NCBI GenBank assembly: GCA_020437545.1
Contig: JAGQWH010000001.1
Location: 1 to 64,000 of the forward strand
DNA: 64,000 nucleotides
From: Ignavibacteriota bacterium
GTDB lineage: Bacteria; Bacteroidota; Ignavibacteria; Tepidaquicellales; Tepidaquicellaceae
Reading direction: 5' to 3'
A model generated the notes under the pieces. It had not been told where the DNA came from, searched no databases, and worked only from the letters and a program-made list of their open reading frames with translations. Shown here piece by piece: positions 53,684 through 63,305 of the stretch (the stretch's first letter is position 1; every line of letters starts with the position of its first letter). The position numbers were made by a program, and so were the translations under genes.

Positions 53684-54208
53684 ATGAGGATAATTTCCGG
53701 GATCCATAAAAGCCGCGTATTAAAATCTCCGGAAACGGATAAGGTGAGACCAACCTCAGACAGAGCAAAGGAAACTTTGTTCAATATGCTGACTAACAGA
53801 TTTGACCTGACGGGAATTATTTTATTCGATCTGTTTTGCGGAACGGGGAATCTGGGACTGGAAGCGATCTCACGCGGAGCTGAGAAATGTTATTTTGTTG
53901 ATGAAGATGTAAGGACTGTTAAAAAAAATATTGAGATGCTTAAAGTACAGGACAGTTCGGAAGTCATAAAATCAGAAGTCCTGGGGTTTTTAAATTTGAA
54001 CTATGCAATCAAACCCGATCTTGTATTTTGCGATCCGCCTTATGAATATAAAAAATATCCCGAGCTGACGGAGAAGATCTCAGATATGAAAACTATATTA
54101 GTATTGGAACATTCGGATAAATTTGCACATGAAGAAAAATATTCGGAGCAGCTGGTATTCATTAAAAAAGTTGGAACGGTAAACTTTACAGTTTATGATT
54201 TCAGCTGA
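53684..54208 (+). CDS. rsmD: 16S rRNA (guanine-N2)-methyltransferase RsmD
   Basis: A 174-residue SAM-dependent methyltransferase that modifies G966 of 16S rRNA in the RsmD family. Motifs: VRPTSDRAKETLFNML, LFDLFCGTGNLGLEAISRGA (SAM motif I) and the catalytic FCDPPYEYKKYP. Its coupling to coaD 40 bases downstream is a very common bacterial arrangement. Confidence 0.93.
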   Translation: MRIISGIHKSRVLKSPETDKVRPTSDRAKETLFNMLTNRFDLTGIILFDLFCGTGNLGLEAISRGAEKCYFVDEDVRTVKKNIEMLKVQDSSEVIKSEVLGFLNLNYAIKPDLVFCDPPYEYKKYPELTEKISDMKTILVLEHSDKFAHEEKYSEQLVFIKKVGTVNFTVYDFS

Positions 54209-54248
54209 CGATTTTAATTTTCTGAAAATAAATTAAAACTTTCTATAT

Positions 54249-54737
54249 ATGAAAAAGATCACAGCAGTATATGCCGGAACATTCGATCCGCTCACAAACG
54301 GACATCTCGATGTCATAAAAAGAGCTTCGGATATTTTTGATAAAGTGATTGTTGCAATCGCAGTCAATCCTGCAAAGCTGCCTGTATTTACTGTTGAGGA
54401 AAGGCTTGGTATGATAAAAGGCGCAACAGGAAGAATAAAGAATGTAGAAGCTGATCACTTTGAAGGACTTCTTGTAAAATATGCTAAACGAAAAAAAGCA
54501 TCAGTGATAGTAAGGGGTTTGCGTGCGATATCGGATTTTGAATACGAATTCCAGTTGTCACTCACCAACAAAAAACTTAGTCCGGACATAAATACTGTTT
54601 TTTTAATGCCAAATGAGAAATATACTTATCTGAATTCCTCGCTTGTAAGAGAACTAGCTTTTTACGATTCAAACATAACTGAATTCGTACCGCCGAATGT
54701 TTTAAAAGTCCTTAAGAAAAAATTCAAAAAGAATTAA
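54249..54737 (+). CDS. coaD: Phosphopantetheine adenylyltransferase
   Basis: A 162-residue nucleotidyltransferase catalysing the fourth step of coenzyme A synthesis (4'-phosphopantetheine plus ATP to dephospho-CoA). The TxGH motif appears as TNGHLDVI in AGTFDPLTNGHLDVI; the C-terminal EKYTYLNSSLVRELA holds the ISS-type loop. Full length; rsmD-coaD pair. Confidence 0.96.
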   Translation: MKKITAVYAGTFDPLTNGHLDVIKRASDIFDKVIVAIAVNPAKLPVFTVEERLGMIKGATGRIKNVEADHFEGLLVKYAKRKKASVIVRGLRAISDFEYEFQLSLTNKKLSPDINTVFLMPNEKYTYLNSSLVRELAFYDSNITEFVPPNVLKVLKKKFKKN

Positions 54738-54746
54738 AAACAAAAT

Positions 54747-55244
54747 TTAATTAGAGAATATCGTTGAAAGATCCGAATTCTGATGTTTATTCTGAGCAAA
54801 GAAATTCAGCATATCTGCAAAATCATCTGCACCCATAAAACCCGAAATATTTGAAGTTACATCACCGTTATATTTAAAAGAAATTACGCTGCCGTCAGGA
54901 TTCATGAAAACAAATGTCGGATAACCTGTTCCGCCGAATTGTTTTGCAAGATCGGATGAAGTATACTCTTTTTTATTGTAAGTAAACTTATCCGGACTGT
55001 CAGCATTAAGTCTTATAAATGTAAAAGCTTCCAGAGCTTTTTTTACTCCATCGGAAGCAATGACCTCGGTATCTGTTTTTTTACTCCAGCTGTCTGATTC
55101 AGAATAAATATAAAGGAAGATTTTTTTGCCGCTCGATTTTGCGGCGTTAAGACCGGAATTGAATGTTTGAGAATTCTGGGCATAAGTTCCTGTAACTATA
55201 AACAAACTGATTATAACAGTGAATAAAATTTTTGAAGCTTTCAT
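54747..55244 (-). CDS. Periplasmic thioredoxin-fold protein lacking the CxxC site
   Basis: A 165-residue protein with a signal peptide (to about residue 22, TYAQ). It aligns with thioredoxin/DUF255-like folds: KKIFLYIYSESDSWSKK, IRLNADSP, QFGGTGYPTFVFMNPDG with the cis-Pro. Where active thioredoxins have CxxC it reads SDSW-S, and there is no Cys in the mature protein, so redox activity is not expected; a binding or chaperone role is an inference. It is convergent with coaD, 10 bases apart. Confidence 0.8.
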   Translation of the reverse strand: MKASKILFTVIISLFIVTGTYAQNSQTFNSGLNAAKSSGKKIFLYIYSESDSWSKKTDTEVIASDGVKKALEAFTFIRLNADSPDKFTYNKKEYTSSDLAKQFGGTGYPTFVFMNPDGSVISFKYNGDVTSNISGFMGADDFADMLNFFAQNKHQNSDLSTIFSN

Positions 55245-55330
55245 TTCTTAATTTTATTTAGTTTTGTTAATATCTAACATTTTAAAATACAAAATAATTC
55301 GTAACATCAAAACGTAAAAAGAATAAAATT

Positions 55331-55506
55331 TTGGTTGATTGGTGATTGGTTAATTGGTTAATTGGTTGATTGGAGATTGGTTAATTGGTTAATTGGTTAA
55401 CTGGTTAATTGGTTAATTGGTTAACTGGTTAATTGGTTAACTGGTTAATTGGTTAACTGGTTAATTGGTTAACTGGTTGATTGGAGATTGGTTAATTGGT
55501 TTAATT
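55331..55506. repeat. Octamer tandem array, GGTTAATT/GGTTAACT units
   Basis: About 20 units of eight bases (GGTTAATT, GGTTAACT, GGTTGATT), interrupted at places by seven-base units (GGTGATT, GGAGATT). There is second-order order: GGTTAATT and GGTTAACT alternate as a 16-base unit. Contiguous perfect units make this a tandem repeat and not CRISPR. Confidence 0.92.
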
Positions 55507-55513
55507 ATTCATC

Positions 55514-55681
55514 TTTAATCTCACGTCCGACATCTCACGTCTCACCTCTGACGTCTCACGTCTGACCTCTGACGTCTGACCTCTGACGTCTGATGTCTCA
55601 CGTCTGACATCTCCCGTCTCGCGTCTCACGTCTGGCGTCTCACCTCTGACGTCTCACGTCTTGCGTCTCACGTCTCACGTA
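55514..55681. repeat. Heptamer array, GTCTCAC/GTCTGAC units
   Basis: About 23 degenerate seven-base units (GTCTCAC, GTCTGAC, CTCTGAC, ATCTCAC, GTCTTGC, GTCTGGC), GC-richer than the surrounding DNA. It ends flush against the uppP stop codon at 55682-55684. Read in the sense of uppP the unit is AGACGTG/AGACGTC. Confidence 0.93.
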
Positions 55682-56512
55682 CTATTCCAGATTTGTAAGT
55701 ATTCCCTGTGACAAAAGAATGAGAATTATTATTCCAAGCGCTATTCTATATATAATAAATACCATATTGCTCTTTGTTTTGAGATATGAAATCAGAAATG
55801 CTATGGAAAGATATCCTACTATTCCCGATACAACAGTTGCAACTGTTAAGCTGAGCAGATTTTCGTTTAGAAGAAGATCTCTTTCTTTATACAGTTCATA
55901 AAGCCCGCTGAGACCAATTGCGGGTATGCTCAGGAGAAATGAAAATCTTGCTGCAACATCCCTTTTCAATCCTCTGAAAAGACCGGCTGTGATAGTGACG
56001 CCGCTTCTCGAACTTCCGGGTATAAGCGCAAGTGCCTGAGCAAAGCCTATTACCAATCCGTCTTTTACGGTAATTTCCGAAAGATCCTTTTTTCTTGAAC
56101 CGACTTTCTCTGCAATGAAAAGAATGATGGCAAGTAAGATCAATGCAGCGCTGATCACATAGAGCCCTCTGGCATCACCTTCTATGAATCTTTTGAAAAG
56201 TAATCCGCAGACACCTATAGGGATAGTTCCTACAATGATAAGTATGAAATTTCTTGATTCGGAATTGGTAAGAAAGTCCTTTTTCTTAAATGCTCCGAGG
56301 AATCCGTTTATAAGATTAATGATGTCTTTCTTGAAATAGATAAGCGTTGCGACGAGTGTTCCGATCTGCATCACTGCTGAGTAAGCAGCTCCGATATCTT
56401 TCCAGCCGAGTAAAGCCGGTATTATTCTGAGATGTGCTGTGCTGCTGACCGGAATGAATTCCGTGGTACCCTGTATTATTCCAAGAACAATTGCTCTGAA
56501 TATTTCTTCCAA
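55682..56512 (-). CDS. uppP: Undecaprenyl-diphosphatase (BacA/UppP)
   Basis: A 276-residue, eight-helix membrane enzyme that dephosphorylates undecaprenyl pyrophosphate to recycle the cell-wall lipid carrier. The catalytic motifs are GTTEFIPVSSTAHLRI and PGSSRSGVTITAGLFRGL. Full family length. Its 3' end is abutted by the heptamer array. Confidence 0.95.
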   Translation of the reverse strand: MEEIFRAIVLGIIQGTTEFIPVSSTAHLRIIPALLGWKDIGAAYSAVMQIGTLVATLIYFKKDIINLINGFLGAFKKKDFLTNSESRNFILIIVGTIPIGVCGLLFKRFIEGDARGLYVISAALILLAIILFIAEKVGSRKKDLSEITVKDGLVIGFAQALALIPGSSRSGVTITAGLFRGLKRDVAARFSFLLSIPAIGLSGLYELYKERDLLLNENLLSLTVATVVSGIVGYLSIAFLISYLKTKSNMVFIIYRIALGIIILILLSQGILTNLE

Positions 56513-56598
56513 AGGTAATTTTTATCTGTTAGAATTTATGATGTAGCCCGTTTTAAAATATTACATCCATTCACTCCATTCACTCCATACACCCGAGA

Positions 56599-58620
<2,022 letters not shown>

Positions 58621-58628
58621 TTAAAATT

Positions 58629-58940
58629 TTATACAAATATTATGTCTCTGATTAATTTCTTTTTGAAACTGTCGTTTAATTTGTCCACTATCTGCGCTTT
58701 TTTTAAAGAAAGCTCATATCGCCATGCTGCATTCTCTACCCTTACAAATAATTTGTTTTTTCTGATCTCAAGCGGTGTTGAATATTTGGCTATTGCCTCA
58801 CCCACACATTCTTTCCAGATATTCAATACCTGAAGCTCCTGCATTCTGTTGTCAAGCCCTATGTGATTCATAAAATTATCCATCTCGTTTTTCAGACAGA
58901 CTGTTTTATTGAACCGGGTTTTTGTTTCTATGCTTTTCAA
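58629..58940 (-). CDS. DciA/DUF721-family protein
   Basis: A 103-residue protein with the DUF721 pattern: LNIWKECVGEAIAKYSTPLEIRKNKLFVRVENAAWRYELSL. DciA loads the replicative helicase in bacteria without DnaC, and it is often next to recF or gyr genes, as here. The start is TTG at 58940; a Met at residue 20 is an alternative. It ends 14 bases before the gyrB ATG. Confidence 0.85.
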   Translation of the reverse strand: MKSIETKTRFNKTVCLKNEMDNFMNHIGLDNRMQELQVLNIWKECVGEAIAKYSTPLEIRKNKLFVRVENAAWRYELSLKKAQIVDKLNDSFKKKLIRDIIFV

Positions 58941-59222
58941 TTCAGATTGTTTATTAAAAAATTATATGCCTCAAAGGCTCTAAGGATCAAAAACAACAAC
59001 AACTTAATATTAACTATACAATTCGTTTTTTATACCTGGGTACTTTTTTTCGCTCATTGCAAAATTCTTATACTTTCGGAAAAATAAATCTTACATTCCT
59101 GCCTCATTTTTTCCGGGGCTCAAAGTGTTTGGACTTAGAGTCTTTGAGACTTAGAGGCAATAATGTCGTTTTTCACCTTTCCCCTTCCAAATCCTCCGCG
59201 GCTGATTGGTGGTAAATGTAAC
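58941..59222. other. Intergenic spacer with degenerate repeat words
   Basis: Contains GCCTCAAAGGCTCTAAGG near 58970 and, at 59138-59161, GAGTCTTTGAGACTTAGAGGCAA, which repeats the motif at about 50295-50320 and parts of elements A-C. No gene is supported; open frames here overlap the repeat words or recF. Confidence 0.5.
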
Positions 59223-60419
59223 TCAATCCAGTACCTTTCCTTCTTCAATCTCAAATACCGATATCTCTTTTTCATCATAAAACTCCCCAAGGTTATCCAG
59301 ATAAGATCTGTCAGTAGTAGTAAGAAAGATCTGACCGTATTCCTTAAGATGCGAGATGATCTTTGAGACTCTGCTTTGATCCAGTTCAGATAATACATCA
59401 TCAAGCAGCAGAACGGGATTTGTTCCTTTTTTATCTTTTAAAATATCAAACTCAGATAATTTTAAAGCAACAAGAAATGTCTTGTGTTCGCCCTGTGAGG
59501 CAAAATTTTTAAGATCAAATCCTTTACTCATATCATTTTTTTCCGGATCAGACTTCTTAAGTCTGAATATATAATCATCTCTCTGCGGTCCGCAGAGTGA
59601 AACTGCTCTTTTTATTTCATCATCAAGCCGGTTATCTATTGCTGTTTTCATCTTACGGCAGATCTCATCAAAATCTATTTGGCTTTTAAGAGGATCAGTT
59701 TCGCCTGTTGCATCGGAATTATAACTAATGCTGCCTTCATGCTCTTCAACGGTCAGCATCGAAAAATTATTACTGAAATAACTGTCAAACTCTTTCAGAA
59801 AATTCAGTCTTTTAAAAATAACATTCGCTGATACTGTTATAAGTTTTTCGTTGTAAGACTGAACAAGATCCTCAAACTGACTTCGGGAATATTTTTTAAA
59901 GACTGTATAATTCTTTAAAAGTGCATTCTTTTGTCTGAGTATCTTGGCTAGTTCCTTAAGATAATCCAGATATAGCCTGCTTGACTGAGAGATCAGAATG
60001 TCAAAGAACTTTCTCCTGTCCGAAGGATTACCGTATGTAATATTCAGACTGTGAGGAGAAAGGAACACAATAGGATATCTTCCGAATATCTCCGATGAAA
60101 ATGATGACACCTTTTCTTTGTTCCTGCTGATCGACTTTGAGCGGGTTTCAGAATTATAATTAATAACCAACCTGTCTTCATTGTCCAGGTCATTCAGAAA
60201 ATCTGATTCTATAAAGAACTCTTTTTCGCCAAACTTTACACAGTCTGCTTCGGCAGCTCCGAGAAAGCTCTTCCCGAAAGTTGTGAATGAAACAGCTTCG
60301 AGAATATTAGTTTTTCCGTGTCCGTTATTTCCGTATATAAAATTAAACTTATCATTAAAAATTATTTCCTGCCCGGAATAATTTCTGAAATTTTTCAATA
60401 AAATTTTCTTTAAAATCAT
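59223..60419 (-). CDS. recF: DNA replication and repair protein RecF
   Basis: A 398-residue SMC-like ATPase. Walker A is GNNGHGKTNILEAVSF, the signature segment SQGEHKTFLVALKLSEF, and Walker B PVLLLDDVLSELD with a following TTTD switch. RecF binds gapped DNA and helps load RecA. Normal length; dnaN lies upstream on the same strand. Confidence 0.96.
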   Translation of the reverse strand: MILKKILLKNFRNYSGQEIIFNDKFNFIYGNNGHGKTNILEAVSFTTFGKSFLGAAEADCVKFGEKEFFIESDFLNDLDNEDRLVINYNSETRSKSISRNKEKVSSFSSEIFGRYPIVFLSPHSLNITYGNPSDRRKFFDILISQSSRLYLDYLKELAKILRQKNALLKNYTVFKKYSRSQFEDLVQSYNEKLITVSANVIFKRLNFLKEFDSYFSNNFSMLTVEEHEGSISYNSDATGETDPLKSQIDFDEICRKMKTAIDNRLDDEIKRAVSLCGPQRDDYIFRLKKSDPEKNDMSKGFDLKNFASQGEHKTFLVALKLSEFDILKDKKGTNPVLLLDDVLSELDQSRVSKIISHLKEYGQIFLTTTDRSYLDNLGEFYDEKEISVFEIEEGKVLD

Positions 60420-60553
60420 AATTGGTCTTATCCGTCATGACCACTCAGTAAAATTTAGTTAAGTAATGATAATTTTTTACAATGTATATGTTCAGTGCTG
60501 TTGAACGGCAGGATATATAATTAATGACTATTTTTTTTAATATAAAAATTTCT

Positions 60554-60582
60554 TAATACCTAATACCTAATACTTAATACCT
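60554..60582. repeat. Short heptamer array behind dnaN
   Basis: TAATACCTAATACCTAATACTTAATACC: four seven-base units, five bases beyond the dnaN stop, with the same word as at 4998-5027. Confidence 0.8.
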
Positions 60583-60586
60583 GTAA

Positions 60587-61813
60587 TTATCCGACTCTCA
60601 CAGGCATAATAAGCTCAATATAATTCTCATTCTTCTTCTGCTCTGATGGAGTAATTATAGCTGCTTTGGATGAACTTCCGAAACTTATATTAATCTCACC
60701 CTCAGGCATGTGTTTCGAATCATCACCATCATCAATCAGAACTCCGTCTGCTCCGATCTTTGGTTCTTCATCACCGGAACTGTGTCCTGTATCCATCTGC
60801 GAGACTGCATCAAGTAAATATCCGGCATTGAATGCTATCACAAAAGGATTGCTGTCAAAATCTTCGTCACCTCCTGTGCTTGTAAATGAACCTTCGATTG
60901 TCTCTTCACCTTCCGAACCAATTTCCGGATTATCAGCCTTGATGGTCAGCGCATTGTTCGATATCTCAAGTCTTACTCTTTTTGTTATTGCATCTGCAAA
61001 TATAAGCGCTCTTCTCAGTGATGCTGATAATGAACTCTTTTCAATTTTCAGGATCTTGTCATTGTTGTCCGGGATCACATTTTCATAACTCGGGAATGTA
61101 TCATCTATCAATTTTGAAAATATTTCAAAATCCCCGAAGGTAACCTTAAGGTCATTTTCATCAAAATCGATCACAGAATCTTCACCGTTATTTAATCTTA
61201 AAATTAAGTTACTGGTCTTCAGCGGAATAATGATCTTTTCTTCAAGATCGGATTTCACTTTGAAATTATCCTTAATGATCTTTCCGAGTCTGAATCCGTC
61301 TGTAGCAACAAACTTAAGTTCGCCGGGCTTAACATCAAGTAAAACACCCGACATATTCCTTCTGAGTTCGTCAGTATTGACAGCATGAATGACTTTTGAC
61401 AGAAATCTTCTTAAGAGACGTCCGTCAAATTCCAGTTTATTCATCTCACCTTTTTCTTCCGGTACAGGAAATTCCTCAGCCGGCTCACCGCCTATTGTAT
61501 ATTTTCCGTTTTTGGTTTTTATGGTAATACGGTTCTTTTCATTAACACTAAAATCCAGCTTTGCAGAAGTCAGAGTTCTCGAGATCTCAAGTAATTTTTT
61601 AGCCGGAATTGCAACTTTCCCGTCTTTTTCACCTTTGACTTCAAGAGTCGTACGGATAAAGATCTCCAGATCCGAAGCTAAAAGCTTCAGTTCGTTTCCG
61701 TTTAATTCGAATAATATATTATCAAGAATCGGAAGGGGAGAGCGTGTTGGTATTACTGAATTGAGTTTACTAAGATAATCTACAAGTTTGTCACCTGTAA
61801 CAGAAAATTTCAT
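60587..61813 (-). CDS. dnaN: DNA polymerase III beta subunit (sliding clamp), with C-terminal acidic insertion
   Basis: A 408-residue beta clamp, longer than the usual about 370. The three-domain fold is intact (PTRSPLPILDNILFELNGNEL; RRNMSGVLLDV; the end YIELIMPVRVG). An insertion of about 30 residues rich in Asp, Glu and Gly (GHSSGDEEPKIGADGVLIDD and following) lies between the DAVSQMD segment and the ISFGSSSKAAIITP strand in domain III. It tethers the polymerase to DNA. A consensus promoter lies 30-60 bases upstream. Confidence 0.95.
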   Translation of the reverse strand: MKFSVTGDKLVDYLSKLNSVIPTRSPLPILDNILFELNGNELKLLASDLEIFIRTTLEVKGEKDGKVAIPAKKLLEISRTLTSAKLDFSVNEKNRITIKTKNGKYTIGGEPAEEFPVPEEKGEMNKLEFDGRLLRRFLSKVIHAVNTDELRRNMSGVLLDVKPGELKFVATDGFRLGKIIKDNFKVKSDLEEKIIIPLKTSNLILRLNNGEDSVIDFDENDLKVTFGDFEIFSKLIDDTFPSYENVIPDNNDKILKIEKSSLSASLRRALIFADAITKRVRLEISNNALTIKADNPEIGSEGEETIEGSFTSTGGDEDFDSNPFVIAFNAGYLLDAVSQMDTGHSSGDEEPKIGADGVLIDDGDDSKHMPEGEINISFGSSSKAAIITPSEQKKNENYIELIMPVRVG

Positions 61814-61842
61814 TTGTGATTAAATTTAATTTGAGAAAAATA

Positions 61843-61873
61843 CAAATTTAATCCTCTATATTCAATTGACAAA
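61843..61873 (-). promoter_or_regulatory. dnaN promoter, Bacteroidota type
   Basis: Read on the minus strand: TTTG (61873-61870), 19 bases, then TAAATTTG (61850-61843). This is an exact match to the Bacteroidota consensus TTTG-N19-TAnnTTTG, 30 bases upstream of the dnaN ATG. Confidence 0.8.
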
Positions 61874-61995
61874 CTACGGCATTTTAATAAAATTTAATTT
61901 TTTAACACAGTTTAAAGTCAATGTTTATAAGGCTTAACGGAGATATGCAGTATTCCGGAACATTAACTCTCAGCGGTTATCAAATTTGTATTACT

Positions 61996-62049
61996 CACAG
62001 GAGAAAAAGTCTCTTCTGAGGATAAAATTTTTTTTAAATTTCTCCTGTG
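61996..62049. repeat. Long-loop inverted repeat between dnaN and the epimerase gene
   Basis: CACAGGAGAAA (61996-62006) and TTTCTCCTGTG (62039-62049), 11-base perfect arms with a loop of about 32 bases. It lies beyond the epimerase 3' end and upstream of dnaN. It could be a weak terminator or a regulatory structure. I found no clear DnaA boxes in the 280-base spacer. Confidence 0.5.
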
Positions 62050-62093
62050 TTTGTATTTTTAAAAATTTCATTTCTGTTTTTTTTGTTAAAATT

Positions 62094-63083
62094 TTAATTT
62101 GTCATCATTTCCCATTTTTTTATTAACTCAGCTTCCCTCTCCGGTGACAATCCTGCTCTCAATTTATTATCTTTTCTCGAGCGGTCAAAATCAAGTGTGT
62201 CTTTTAATGTTTCTTCAAGCGGTCTGAATTTCAATCCGTCATTAATGGCTTTACTTATATTTACATTGCTTATTCCCTGATCTGAAAGCGGCACCCACAT
62301 AGGAAGCTCTGACCATGGAATGATCTTTTCATCTTCTATGAATTTTTCGTTTACCCAAACCATTTCAGTATCCTTTCCGGCAAACTTTATACACTTATTA
62401 GTAAAATCCCCGAAAGTAAGTTTTTCTCCCGGACCTGTTGCATTATACAATCCTGACTTTTTCTCTTCTGCCATTTTTATTATCCAGTCGGCAAGATCTT
62501 TCACATCTATAAACTGGACAGAGCTGTTCTTATCATCCGGCGCAAGTACTTTCCCTCCCTGAGCTATTCTGTGGATCCAGTATGTAAATCTGTCTGACCA
62601 GTCATTCTCACCTACTATCAGCCCGGGTCTTATATTCAATGCTCTGTCTCCGAATACATCGGTAACAGCTTCTTCACACAGAACCTTCATTGCTCCGTAA
62701 TTTTCCATTGTCATTTCGGTAGTGTTTCCATCAGTGATCTTACAGGTAGCCGAACCTTCTTTAATATGCATATCTGAAAAATCCGAATAAGCTGAAATAC
62801 TTGAGATGAAAGTATAATGTCCGGCATTGTCCTTTAATAATTCGGCCGAGTTGCGGACCTCTCCGGGAATATGACCTGAAGTATCAATTACAGCATCGAA
62901 AGTTTTTCCTTTCAAAGCATCAAGCGAACCGGCTCTGTCACCGATCAGTTTTTCCACTTCAGGAAATATATCGGGATTACGTTTGCCTCTGTTGAATAAT
63001 GTTACTGTGTGATTGTTTCTTAGTGCGGAATTTACAAGCTGAATTCCGAGGAAGACGCTGCCGCCGAGAATTAGTATGTTCAT
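62094..63083 (-). CDS. NAD-dependent epimerase/dehydratase-family protein
   Basis: A 329-residue extended SDR: NAD motif ILGGSVFLGIQLVNSAL, DTSGHIPG, FISSISAYSDF and the catalytic YGAMK. Later features (NIRPGLIVGENDWSDRFTYWI, FIDVKDLADWII) match the family of isoflavone-reductase-like or nucleotide-sugar epimerases found alone in many Bacteroidota. Substrate unknown. Confidence 0.85.
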   Translation of the reverse strand: MNILILGGSVFLGIQLVNSALRNNHTVTLFNRGKRNPDIFPEVEKLIGDRAGSLDALKGKTFDAVIDTSGHIPGEVRNSAELLKDNAGHYTFISSISAYSDFSDMHIKEGSATCKITDGNTTEMTMENYGAMKVLCEEAVTDVFGDRALNIRPGLIVGENDWSDRFTYWIHRIAQGGKVLAPDDKNSSVQFIDVKDLADWIIKMAEEKKSGLYNATGPGEKLTFGDFTNKCIKFAGKDTEMVWVNEKFIEDEKIIPWSELPMWVPLSDQGISNVNISKAINDGLKFRPLEETLKDTLDFDRSRKDNKLRAGLSPEREAELIKKWEMMTN

Positions 63084-63172
63084 TTTTTTTAATTTGATTT
63101 TCGGAAATGATTTAACTTACGGAAGGAATGTGGAATTGTTTAACTATGCTACTTTGAAACCTCTTTAACACA

Positions 63173-63245
63173 AAGGCACGAAGACTCTAATCCGGAAAGC
63201 TAAAAAAAATCCTTTTAACTTTTCAGATTAGAGTCTTCACGCCTT
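63173..63245. repeat. Long hairpin of the AAGACTCTAATC type
   Basis: AAGACTCTAATC (63181-63192) pairs with GATTAGAGTCTT (63226-63237); outer AAGGC...GCCTT and an inner AAAG/CTTT extend it to about 73 bases. It lies just beyond the 3' end of the dienelactone hydrolase gene and contains the AACACAAAGGCACGAAGACT word that resembles dispersed spacers in other bacteria. Confidence 0.6.
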
Positions 63246-63305
63246 AGAATCAATTTCACTGTAATTCTTTTTCAGTGTATTCGCGTCTTGAAGGTAATAA
63301 AACAG

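Noticed and set aside
55331-55681. Candidate CRISPR array
   Set aside because: Units are 7-8 bases, directly contiguous, without unique spacers or cas genes; these are simple tandem repeats.
61814-62093. Replication origin upstream of dnaN
   Set aside because: The neighbouring genes suggested it, but I saw no cluster of DnaA boxes (TTATCCACA-type) and dnaA is absent.
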